DNA from: Chloroflexota bacterium
Lineage (GTDB): Bacteria; Chloroflexota; Chloroflexia; Thermomicrobiales; JADLAZ01
NCBI GenBank assembly: GCA_020849725.1
Contig: JADLAZ010000113.1
Span: forward strand, 1-17,486
DNA: 17,486 nt
Reading direction: 5' to 3'
The position numbers were made by a program, and so were the translations under genes. Shown here in pieces: positions 1 to 6,132 of the stretch. Within the stretch, counting starts at the first letter, position 1. Every line of letters begins with the position of its first letter. The notes beneath the pieces were generated by a model. That model made no database searches and was not told the origin of the DNA. It saw only the letters and a list, made by a program, of their open reading frames with translations.

Positions 1-112
1 GACGCGGCTCATCCCCGGCTGCTGGCGGCAGCCGCCGGCCCGCGGCCGGTGTCGCGACAAGGCGCATCCGGCTTCGTGGTCGGATGACGATTGCATCGAC
101 CAGGAGCAAGCG
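1..112 (+). other. Window edge, upstream region of the GalT-like gene
   Basis: No gene can be assigned here. One frame is open from position 1 to a TGA at 85-87 and could be the last 28 residues of an upstream plus-strand gene, but the sequence is not recognisable. The frame of the GalT-like gene is also open from position 2 to 113, so a longer N-terminus is formally possible; the AGGAG just before the ATG at 113 argues against it. Confidence 0.3.
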
Positions 113-1252
113 ATGAACGAGCAGGCCCTGCACTCCGGCAGCGGCGTCGATCTGATCCAGCGCGACATCATCAATCTGGAGCACCTGATCGCCGCACTGC
201 CGGCCGAGGACCAGGCGCTCTTCCACCAGTTGTACTTCCTCAACGTCAGCACCGGCGACCTGCTGCCGCCACCGACGATGCACCGCTGGATCGAGCGCTA
301 CTTCGGCGCCGTCGATTCGGTCCTGCATCAGCGCATCATCCGGCTGACCAATCGAGTGACGCTGGAGGGCAGCCTGTTCAACGCGCTGCGCGCGCGCCGG
401 CCGATCGAGAACCGCATCCCGGTCCAACTCGATGATGAGATCGCCCGCACCGAGGGCGGCCCTTTCTCGTCGCCGCTGACTGGCACGCCGGAGGACACTT
501 TCGGCCGCGTCGAGGGCGCGCACAGTATCACCGCCAGCAACATCGCCAAGTACGACGGCTATCACGGTCTAGTGATCTTCAACCAGCACCACCCGCTCCT
601 CTTCGACGAGGAGGCGATCGCCGACTACCTGGCCGTCGGTCGGCGCTGGGCCGAGCTGGCTCACCAGCAGGACCCGACCGCCATCTACTACTTCTTCATG
701 TGGAACTGCCTGTGGCGCAGCGGCGCCAGCATCCCGCACGGTCACGCCCAGGTCAGCCTGACGCGCGGCATGCACTACGCCAAGATCGAGGCCTACCGTC
801 AGGCGATCGAGCGCTACCGCCGGCAGACCGATCGCCACTACATCGACGACCTATGGCGGGTGCACGCCGCACTCGGTCTCGGCCACGAGCGCCACGGCTG
901 CCGCGTCATGCTGCACCTGACGCCGATCAAGGAGAAGGAAGTCCTGGTGCTGGGCAGCGCCGTTGACGGCCGCTTCGCCCACGCCCTGCACGAGGTGCTG
1001 CGCTGCTACGTCGACACGCTGGGCGTCGTCTCGTTCAATCTGGTGGTCTATCAGCCACCGCTGGTGGACGGTGTCGCCCCGGAAGATTGGTCTGACTTCC
1101 CGGTCATGGCCCGCATCGTCGATCGCGGCGATCCGATCAACCGTACCAGCGACTTCGGCAGCATGGAGCTTTATGCCAGCTCGGTCATCGCCAGCGACCC
1201 GTTCCGCGTCGCCGACGTGCTGCGCGCCTATCCATCATCGCCCGCGCACTGA
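113..1252 (+). CDS. GalT/HIT-superfamily nucleotidyl transferase-like protein
   Basis: A 379-aa protein starting at an ATG with AGGAG seven bases upstream. The diagnostic segment is around residues 204-214, where Ser-Gly-Ala-Ser-Ile-Pro-His-Gly-His-Ala-Gln closely resembles the active-site strand of galactose-1-phosphate uridylyltransferases (Ala-Ser-x-Pro-His-Pro-His-x-Gln). In that family the second histidine (here H211) carries the nucleotidyl intermediate and the glutamine (Q213) holds phosphate. The preceding aromatic stretch 'YYFFMWNC' is a typical beta strand of the HIT/GalT fold. The protein is too divergent to assign a substrate; a sugar-1-phosphate or nucleotide uridylyl/adenylyl transferase or a phosphorylase is possible. 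It lies 165 bp upstream of a GH57 glycosidase on the same strand, which fits a role in polysaccharide or sugar-phosphate metabolism, probably cytoplasmic because no signal peptide is visible. Confidence 0.75.
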   Translation: MNEQALHSGSGVDLIQRDIINLEHLIAALPAEDQALFHQLYFLNVSTGDLLPPPTMHRWIERYFGAVDSVLHQRIIRLTNRVTLEGSLFNALRARRPIENRIPVQLDDEIARTEGGPFSSPLTGTPEDTFGRVEGAHSITASNIAKYDGYHGLVIFNQHHPLLFDEEAIADYLAVGRRWAELAHQQDPTAIYYFFMWNCLWRSGASIPHGHAQVSLTRGMHYAKIEAYRQAIERYRRQTDRHYIDDLWRVHAALGLGHERHGCRVMLHLTPIKEKEVLVLGSAVDGRFAHALHEVLRCYVDTLGVVSFNLVVYQPPLVDGVAPEDWSDFPVMARIVDRGDPINRTSDFGSMELYASSVIASDPFRVADVLRAYPSSPAH

Positions 1253-1359
1253 CCGGCCGAGTCGGTGAGTGGTGCGCTGGTTGTCGCGTAGATAGGTGAA
1301 GAGAAGGCGGTGCGCGATCCATCCGGGCGCGCCGCCGTCGTGGCAGCCGGCTCCGTGGC

Positions 1360-1388
1360 TGACTGCCGATTGAAATGCGTGAGATACT
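1360..1388 (+). promoter_or_regulatory. Candidate promoter of the GH57 gene
   Basis: A GATACT -10 box at 1383-1388 is preceded by TGA, giving an extended -10 (TGn). A weak -35, TGACTG, lies 17 bp upstream at 1360-1365. Transcription would start near 1395, leaving a short leader that contains the ribosome binding site GGTGAGAAGAG before the ATG at 1418. Confidence 0.35.
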
Positions 1389-1417
1389 CCGACGACGCGG
1401 ACCCTGGTGAGAAGAGA

Positions 1418-2809
1418 ATGCTCGCTGCGCATCGCTACCTGTGCATCCACGGCCATTTCTACCAGCCGCCGCGCGAGAACCCCTTTACCGGCGCCATCCC
1501 GCGCGAGCCAGGCGCCGAGCCGTACCCGAACTTCAATGCCCGCATCAACGCCGAGTGCTACCAGCCGAACGCGGCCCTCGGCAACTTCCGCCATGTCAAC
1601 TTCGATATCGGCCCGACGCTGACCACCTGGCTGGCGACGCAGGACCAGGCGACGCTGCGCCGCATCACGGGCAGCGATCGCTGGGCGGGGCGCTACCACG
1701 GCAGCGGCCCGGCCATGGCCCAGAGCTACCACCACACCATCTTGCCACTCGATGCGCCACGCGACCAGCGGACGCAGGTGCGCTGGAGCATCCGCGACTT
1801 CGAGCACCACTTCGGCCGGCGACCGCGCGGCCTGTGGCTGCCGGAGACGGCGGCCGACCTGGCGACGCTGGACGTGCTGGCCGAGGCGGGCATCGCCTAC
1901 ACCATCCTGGCGCCGTGGCAGGCGGCCGAGCCGGTCGAGCCGGGGCGGCCCTACACCGTCGCCCTGCCCAGTGGCCGGTCGATCTGCGTCTTCTTCTACG
2001 ACCGCGACCTGTCGACGCTGGTCTCCTTCCACCCGGACGTGACGATCAGCGCGCCACACTTCGTCACCGAGCACCTGCTGCCGCGCTACGGCGATGCCAC
2101 CCACCCGCGGCTGCTGCTGATCGCCACCGATGGCGAGCTCTACGGCCACCATCAGCCGTTCCGCGACCTCTTCCTGCAGGACCTCTTCCATCACCGGCTG
2201 AAGCCGGCCAGCATTCAGCCGGTGACGCTGGATCACTATTTGAGCCTGACGCCGGAGCGGCCGCCGGTGCGCCTGCACGAGCGCACCTCCTGGAGTTGCC
2301 ACCACGGCGTGACGCGCTGGGCTGGCGACTGCGCCTGCACCGAGGGCGATGGCAGTTGGAAGACGGCGCTGCGCGGCCTGTGCGATCACGTACGTGACGA
2401 GATCGACGGCCAGACCGCCGAGGCCACCGCCGGCTTGCTCAACGACGTGTGGGCCGCCCGCGACGACTACATCGACGTCATCCTCGGCCTGGCGCCGCCG
2501 GCCGCTTGGCTGGACCGCCACGCCGCGCGCGCGCTGACGGAGGCCGAGCAGCAGCGCGTGCTGACGCTGATGCGCGCCCAGCAGCACCGGCTGGCGATGT
2601 ATGCCAGTTGCGCCTTCTTCTGGGACGACCTGGCCCGCATTGAGCCGCGCAACGCCCTCGCCCACGGCCTACGGGCGCTGCGGCTGACTCAGACTGCCAC
2701 CGGCGCCCACCTGGAGGACGCCTTCCACCAGCGGCTGCACGCCATCACCTCCTGGCGCACCCGCCAGACCGCCGCCGACATCGTCGCGCCGCTCCTCGCC
2801 GCCGACTGA
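1418..2809 (+). CDS. Glycoside hydrolase family 57 (DUF3536-type) amylase or glucanotransferase-like enzyme
   Basis: A 463-aa cytoplasmic enzyme. The N-terminus has the GH57 region-1 motif His-Gly-His-Phe-Tyr-Gln-Pro (residues 11-17) followed by Pro-Arg-Glu-Asn. Gly-Leu-Trp-Leu-Pro-Glu at 138-143 matches region 3, so E143 is the expected nucleophile. Ala-Thr-Asp-Gly-Glu at 236-240 matches region 4, so D238 is the expected general acid/base. Ser-Trp-Ser-Cys-His-His-Gly-Val (291-298) followed by Arg-Trp and a Cys-x-Cys is the signature seen in the DUF3536 subgroup. GH57 enzymes act on alpha-glucans with retention of configuration; whether this one is an amylase, a branching enzyme or a 4-alpha-glucanotransferase cannot be read from sequence. 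An upstream GTG at 1310 is in frame, but the ATG at 1418 has the ribosome binding site and the conserved N-terminus begins there. It appears shorter than the long (~800-aa) members of this subgroup that I recall. Confidence 0.9.
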   Translation: MLAAHRYLCIHGHFYQPPRENPFTGAIPREPGAEPYPNFNARINAECYQPNAALGNFRHVNFDIGPTLTTWLATQDQATLRRITGSDRWAGRYHGSGPAMAQSYHHTILPLDAPRDQRTQVRWSIRDFEHHFGRRPRGLWLPETAADLATLDVLAEAGIAYTILAPWQAAEPVEPGRPYTVALPSGRSICVFFYDRDLSTLVSFHPDVTISAPHFVTEHLLPRYGDATHPRLLLIATDGELYGHHQPFRDLFLQDLFHHRLKPASIQPVTLDHYLSLTPERPPVRLHERTSWSCHHGVTRWAGDCACTEGDGSWKTALRGLCDHVRDEIDGQTAEATAGLLNDVWAARDDYIDVILGLAPPAAWLDRHAARALTEAEQQRVLTLMRAQQHRLAMYASCAFFWDDLARIEPRNALAHGLRALRLTQTATGAHLEDAFHQRLHAITSWRTRQTAADIVAPLLAAD

Positions 2810-2818
2810 GCGCGCGGC

Positions 2819-3025
2819 AGTGGCCAGCCGTTCGGCTTCACGGGCGAACAGAAGGACGGCGAGACGGGCCTGGTCTCCTTGCGAGCGCGGCTGTATCATC
2901 CACAATTGGGAAGGTTAGTGCAGAGGGATCCCGTTGCGGGCCGGGGCCACCGGGCACTATCGCTGAACCGGTATCGCTACGTCGAGAACAATCCGGTCAC
3001 CGCGACCGACCCGGGCAGGCTGGCC
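2819..3025 (+). pseudogene. RHS-repeat core domain, C-terminal fragment
   Basis: The frame starting at 2819 reads Ser-Gly-Gln-Pro-Phe-Gly-Phe-Thr-Gly-Glu-Gln, then Asp-Gly-Glu-Thr-Gly-Leu, Leu-Arg-Ala-Arg-Leu-Tyr-His-Pro, Gly-Arg-Leu-Val-Gln-Arg-Asp-Pro, Asn-Arg-Tyr-Arg-Tyr-Val-Glu-Asn-Asn-Pro-Val and Asp-Pro-Gly-Arg-Leu. This is the conserved order of the RHS-repeat-associated core (FGFTGEQ.DGETGL..LRAR.YDP..GRF.QRDP...N.Y.Y..NNP...DPSGL). Only about 68 residues are present, with no start codon, no upstream repeats and no recognisable toxin tip after the core, so it is a relic. It lies in the same frame as the GH57 gene, nine bases after its TGA. Confidence 0.85.
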
Positions 3026-3097
3026 GCACCCGTCAACGGGGCGGTTCCTTGCTTGCCCGCGAACGACCGCGCCGGTTGTGTACGGCGTCACAAGCCC

Positions 3098-3125
3098 TTG
3101 ACGAGCCCCCCAAACCTGCTATACT
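3098..3125 (+). promoter_or_regulatory. Sigma-70-type promoter of the 103-aa gene
   Basis: TTGACG at 3098-3103, a 16-bp spacer, and TATACT at 3120-3125 preceded by TGC (extended -10). Only one base in each hexamer departs from consensus. The expected start is near 3132, giving a leader of about 90 nt before the ATG at 3222. Confidence 0.75.
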
Positions 3126-3138
3126 CCCGCGAGGTACA

Positions 3139-3168
3139 GACAGGCGCTCGCTTCGGTGCGCGCCTGTC
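3139..3168 (+). promoter_or_regulatory. Leader hairpin with UUCG loop
   Basis: The arms GACAGGCGC (3139-3147) and GCGCCTGTC (3160-3168) are perfectly complementary. After one mismatch, three more pairs (one G-U) close a TTCG tetraloop. The hairpin would sit within about ten nucleotides of the predicted transcript start. No T-run follows, so it is not a classical terminator; a 5' mRNA stabiliser or regulatory structure is more likely. Confidence 0.6.
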
Positions 3169-3221
3169 GTCGTGTTCGGGGGGCGGCGCAGGGCGCCGAC
3201 GGACGTGCGGGAAGGGGATCG

Positions 3222-3533
3222 ATGGAGACGCTGCAGCGCGAGATGGTGACGGTCGGTGGTGGCCGGACGGTGACGGTCGGCCCGGCCGACTCGGGGCGCA
3301 TGATCGCGCTGCGCCTGGGCGATCGCCTGGCCATCGACGCCCTCGGCCTGCCCGGCGTCACCTGGCGCCTCCGGGGCGGCATGCCGATCCTGACGCCGAC
3401 CACGCCGCGCCGCGACGAGCCGGCCTTCGTGCTGGTCGCCGCCCGGCCGGGCCGCATCGGCGTCGATCTCGTGCCGACCGGCGACGCCCAGCCGCTGCCG
3501 CGCCCGATCCGCCTGATCGCCTGCGTCTCCTGA
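3222..3533 (+). CDS. Hypothetical 103-aa beta-rich protein
   Basis: The ATG at 3222 follows GGAAGGGGATCG. The product has no signal peptide and no membrane segment. It is made of short beta-type strands: a Val-Thr-Val-Gly repeat near residues 8-20, 'LRLGDRLAID' near 30-39, a Trp-Arg-Leu segment near 47-49, and a closing 'RPGRIGVDLVP' near 77-87. This layout loosely resembles the chagasin/I42 protease-inhibitor fold (basic strand, Gly-Asp turn, Trp-Arg, then a 'GRxG' strand), but the diagnostic Asn-Pro-Thr-Thr-Gly loop is absent, so the name is not justified. It has its own strong promoter and converges with hpt, whose stop is 43 bp away. Confidence 0.75.
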   Translation: METLQREMVTVGGGRTVTVGPADSGRMIALRLGDRLAIDALGLPGVTWRLRGGMPILTPTTPRRDEPAFVLVAARPGRIGVDLVPTGDAQPLPRPIRLIACVS

Positions 3534-3575
3534 GGTCGGTGGGGCTTCGGCTACGCTCACCCCCCGCGATTGCGC

Positions 3576-4601
3576 TCAGTCCGCGCTGGCAGCGGGCTGT
3601 GCCGTGCCGGCGTCTGTCGGCTGCGTGACACTGCTGTCGTCGGCCGGTCGCACGTCCTCGGCCCGGTAGACCGAGGGCTTGAGGACGCACAGGAACGGCA
3701 GATTGCGGTACAACTCGCGGTAGTCCAGCCCGTAGCCGACGACGAACTCGTTGGGGATGGCGAACCCGACGTAGTCGAGCGGCACCGGCGTCAGCCGCCG
3801 CGCGCCTTTGTCGAACAGCGCGCACACGCGCAGGCTGGCCGGCTCGCGCGCCCACAGCGCGCGCAGCACGTAGTCGAGCGTCAGGCCGGTGTTGACGATG
3901 TCCTCCACCAGCAGCACGTGCCGGCCGCGGATGTCCAGGTCCAGGTCGCGCTCGATGCTGACGCACGCGCCGTCAGCGCCGTCATACTCGCGCACTGACA
4001 GGTAGTCGATCGCCAGCGGCCGGGTGATGGCGCGGGCCAGGTCAGCCATGAAGAAAGTGATGCCCTTCAGCACGCCGACCAGCACCAGCGACTGCCCGGC
4101 CGCGTCGCGCGAGATCTGCTCGCCCAACTCGCCCACCCGCGACTGCAACTCGTCCGGACTGAACAGGATGCGCTCGATATCCTCCGGCCGCAGCGAGGTG
4201 ATCTCGACCGCGCCATAGCCACACTTGGCCAGCAACTCGTAGTAGTCGCGCTGGTAGAGCAGCCGCACGTTGACGTCTGGGTAGAGCGCTCGCAGCCGGC
4301 GCAGCTTGCGATGCTTGCGCGTCACCAAGCTCTGCTTCATCGTCGTCAGTTCGACGTAGAGGTCCTGCGCCGGCAGGTAGAAGTCCGGCGTGAACATCTC
4401 GCTGACGCGATCGCCCTCCCAGGCCACCGGGAACGACGTCGGCTCATAGCGCCAGGGGATGTGATAGAAGTCCAGGAACCGGGCGAAATCTGCCTCGGCC
4501 GGGTGTGCGAAGAGATGGGGCGCCGTCGGCTGCGGCTGCGCCGCGGCTCGTCCCACCGGCGTTCGCTGGACGGCTGCAAGGAGAGGTTCCGCCAACCACA
4601 T
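3576..4601 (-). CDS. hpt: Hypoxanthine phosphoribosyltransferase with N-terminal nuclease-like domain
   Basis: A 341-aa protein. Residues ~145-315 form a type I phosphoribosyltransferase: Gly-Val-Leu-Lys-Gly (176-180), Ser-Val-Arg-Glu-Tyr (202-206), the PRPP loop Val-Glu-Asp-Ile-Val-Asn-Thr-Gly (232-239) and Phe-Val-Val-Gly-Tyr-Gly-Leu-Asp-Tyr (286-294), all characteristic of Hpt, which salvages hypoxanthine/guanine to IMP/GMP using PRPP. Ordinary Hpt is about 180 aa. The extra N-terminus (~30-125) has Tyr-Glu-Pro (E53), Thr-Pro-Asp-Phe-Tyr-Leu-Pro (D73) and Tyr-Val-Glu-Leu-Thr (E84), then a Lys/Arg-rich helix. This is the layout of a PD-(D/E)XK nuclease fold, although Thr replaces the usual Lys in the E-x-K position. 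The C-terminal 25 residues are low-complexity. The GGGAGG lies almost against the ATG; a TTG two codons later would be better spaced. A TAG stop three codons upstream rules out a longer form. Confidence 0.9.
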   Translation of the reverse strand: MWLAEPLLAAVQRTPVGRAAAQPQPTAPHLFAHPAEADFARFLDFYHIPWRYEPTSFPVAWEGDRVSEMFTPDFYLPAQDLYVELTTMKQSLVTRKHRKLRRLRALYPDVNVRLLYQRDYYELLAKCGYGAVEITSLRPEDIERILFSPDELQSRVGELGEQISRDAAGQSLVLVGVLKGITFFMADLARAITRPLAIDYLSVREYDGADGACVSIERDLDLDIRGRHVLLVEDIVNTGLTLDYVLRALWAREPASLRVCALFDKGARRLTPVPLDYVGFAIPNEFVVGYGLDYRELYRNLPFLCVLKPSVYRAEDVRPADDSSVTQPTDAGTAQPAASAD

Positions 4602-4654
4602 TCCTCCCTACGATCGCGGATCCGCCCGCGCGTTGGGAGCCTGAACGCACGCTT

Positions 4655-4684
4655 AGTATAGCACGCCGGCGCCATGCTCGGCAA
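4655..4684 (-). promoter_or_regulatory. Promoter of hpt
   Basis: On the minus strand, TTGCCG (4684-4679), an 18-bp spacer and TATACT (4660-4655) preceded by TGC. The extended -10 string TGCTATACT is identical to that of the promoter at 3117-3125. The expected start is near 4648, about 47 nt upstream of the hpt ATG. Confidence 0.65.
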
Positions 4685-4714
4685 GCTGTCCAACAGCCGA
4701 CTATCCCACTTATC

Positions 4715-4733
4715 GTTGTTTGACAACATGTCA
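4715..4733. promoter_or_regulatory. Operator-like dyad between hpt and the DinB-like gene
   Basis: TGACA-ACA-TGTCA (4721-4733) is a perfect 5-bp dyad with a 3-bp centre. It overlaps a second dyad, GTTG-TTTGA-CAAC (4715-4727). They lie in AT-richer DNA upstream of the hpt -35 and upstream of the DinB-like gene. The pattern suits a dimeric repressor or activator, but no matching regulator is visible in the window. Confidence 0.35.
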
Positions 4734-4860
4734 CACGATGGGGCGGACTGGCCACCCGCGCGCCCGCCGTGCTAGCATACGCGCGACATGACTCGATCGC
4801 GTCCGTGCCGGGCGGTCACCGGCCGATCGCCGGTAGCGGCCCATGGGAGAGGTCAACGGC

Positions 4861-5355
4861 ATGACCTGGCACAATGTGCAGGACCTCCACCGTCGGCAGC
4901 GGCAGCTCCTCCTGGCTCTCGACGAGGCGCTGATCGGCCTGACCGAGGCCGAGGCCGATGCGATGCGGCTCGCCGACGGCCGATCCATTCGCATGGTGCT
5001 GGCGCATCTGGTGCTGACCGAAATCGATGTGCTGGCCAATCTGCGCCTGATGCTGGCCGTGGAGCATCCGGAGTTGCCCTCCATCGCCCGGCTCGACGAT
5101 CCGGCCCGCCTGCGCGCCGTCGTCGAGCGTGCCCCGACCCTGGCCGAACTGGTGGCCGCGCTGGATGCGGCCGGGGCGGCGACGTGCGCCTTCGTGGCAG
5201 CCCTCGACGCGGACCAGGAGGCACGCACCGGCCACAGCTCGGAGCTTGGCAACGTGCTGCTCGGCTCCCACGCCGCACTCAACGTCAGCTATCATTGCCT
5301 CGGTCATGTCGAGGAGGTGCGGGTGCTGCGTCACCACCTGCGCTCGCTGGCCTGA
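4861..5355 (+). CDS. DinB-like four-helix-bundle protein
   Basis: A 164-aa all-helical protein. Histidines at H49 (Ala-His-Leu) and in His-x3-His (H145 and H149, within Ser-Tyr-His-Cys-Leu-Gly-His-Val-Glu-Glu) reproduce the spacing of the DinB/YfiT metal-binding triad. Members bind a divalent metal and several are thiol- or bacillithiol-dependent S-transferases; the substrate here is unknown. I chose the ATG at 4861 because GGGAGAGG lies eight bases upstream; an in-frame ATG at 4843 lacks a ribosome binding site. TGC-TAGCAT at 4770-4778 is a possible -10, with no clear -35. The gene is divergent from hpt. Confidence 0.75.
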   Translation: MTWHNVQDLHRRQRQLLLALDEALIGLTEAEADAMRLADGRSIRMVLAHLVLTEIDVLANLRLMLAVEHPELPSIARLDDPARLRAVVERAPTLAELVAALDAAGAATCAFVAALDADQEARTGHSSELGNVLLGSHAALNVSYHCLGHVEEVRVLRHHLRSLA

Positions 5356-5368
5356 GCGGGTGGCGTCC

Positions 5369-5397
5369 TTGCCCGATGGTCAGCCAGCTGCTACTCT
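5369..5397 (+). promoter_or_regulatory. Candidate promoter of the 59-aa acidic protein
   Basis: TTGCCC at 5369-5374, a 17-bp spacer and TACTCT at 5392-5397 preceded by TGC. This is the same extended -10 style as the hpt and 103-aa gene promoters. The predicted leader is about 60 nt. Confidence 0.5.
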
Positions 5398-5463
5398 GTG
5401 AGTGGCCCGCCGCCCGTCGGCGTGCCAGCACAGCCGGGCTGCCGGCGCGGGAGGGAAGAGGTG

Positions 5464-5643
5464 ATGGTGGAACGCAGCCGGCCCGACGACGTGGTCGTTG
5501 AGGAGCAGGATCTAGCGCGCCAGAACGCCGAGCGCCTCCGCTGGATCAATGCCCGCATCCGCGAGGCCTCCGCCGCCGACCTGATGGAGGAGGCCGACGA
5601 CGTCGACGACGAGGACGACCCGCCGCCGTCCGGCGAGCGGTAG
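5464..5643 (+). CDS. Small acidic hypothetical protein (59 aa)
   Basis: The ATG at 5464 follows GGGAGGGAAGAGGTG. The central part (about residues 11-35) is a likely amphipathic helix. The tail is strongly acidic (Glu-Glu-Ala-Asp-Asp-Val-Asp-Asp-Glu-Asp-Asp near 42-52) and ends in a proline-rich segment. There are no membrane segments or cysteines. The function is unknown; an acidic tail of this sort can mediate protein contacts. The good ribosome binding site and upstream promoter support it as a real gene. It converges with the lipoprotein gene. Confidence 0.6.
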   Translation: MVERSRPDDVVVEEQDLARQNAERLRWINARIREASAADLMEEADDVDDEDDPPPSGER

Positions 5644-5673
5644 GGCGCATCGACTCGCCCGCGCGAGCGCCGA

Positions 5674-6060
5674 TCAGGGCCGGTCGCAGGCGATCAGCGC
5701 GCTGCCGCTGCTGTTGGTGTGAACCGCCACGGCCTGGCCGCCAGCCATGAGGTGGATGCGCCAGCCGGGTGTGATCACCTGGGCATAGATGCGGCCGGGC
5801 TGCGGACAACCCAGCGCCGTATCCGGCCACTCCATCGCCGTGACACTGATGACCCGGACGCGGCCCGGCTCCAGGGCGTGGAGCCGGGCCGCCTCAGCCA
5901 CCGCGGCCTGGACGGCGGCTGCCGACGGGGGTGGGTCCGTCGGGCGCGCCGCGCCAGCCGCCCCAGCCCCGTCAGCCGGCCCAGCCCCACAGCCAGCGAG
6001 CAGCAGCCCGATCAGCAGTCCCCCAACCACGGCCACCCATCGCTGCCGCCAACCGCACAT
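5674..6060 (-). CDS. Lipoprotein with 'WPD..LGCP' domain
   Basis: A 128-aa precursor. A basic N-terminus and hydrophobic core (residues 8-22) end in the lipobox Leu-Ala-Gly-Cys, so C24 is the expected lipidated residue and the product should be anchored outside the membrane. An Ala/Pro/Gly linker runs to about 48. The folded domain contains Glu-Trp-Pro-Asp-Thr-Ala-Leu-Gly-Cys-Pro (77-86), Tyr-Ala-Gln-Val-Ile-Thr-Pro-Gly-Trp (92-100) and a closing Cys (C125) that may pair with C85. I recall this domain pattern from uncharacterised Chloroflexi and cyanobacterial secreted proteins; no function is known. The ribosome binding site AAGGA precedes the ATG. It is the last gene of the minus-strand cluster beginning with mutM. 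Confidence 0.8.
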   Translation of the reverse strand: MCGWRQRWVAVVGGLLIGLLLAGCGAGPADGAGAAGAARPTDPPPSAAAVQAAVAEAARLHALEPGRVRVISVTAMEWPDTALGCPQPGRIYAQVITPGWRIHLMAGGQAVAVHTNSSGSALIACDRP

Positions 6061-6132
6061 ACCGTCGTTCCTTCTGGGGCGCGCTCTGCCATGACCCGTG
6101 CCATCGCCTCCGCGATTCCATACGCAGCCGCG

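Noticed and set aside
1235..2665. Long minus-strand open frame opposite the GH57 gene
   Set aside because: Arg/Gly/Ala/Val-rich shadow of a GC-rich gene, without motifs; the plus strand carries clear GH57 catalytic motifs.
3222..3533. Naming the 103-aa protein a chagasin-type protease inhibitor
   Set aside because: The strand layout is suggestive, but the Asn-Pro-Thr-Thr-Gly binding loop is missing, so only a description is given.
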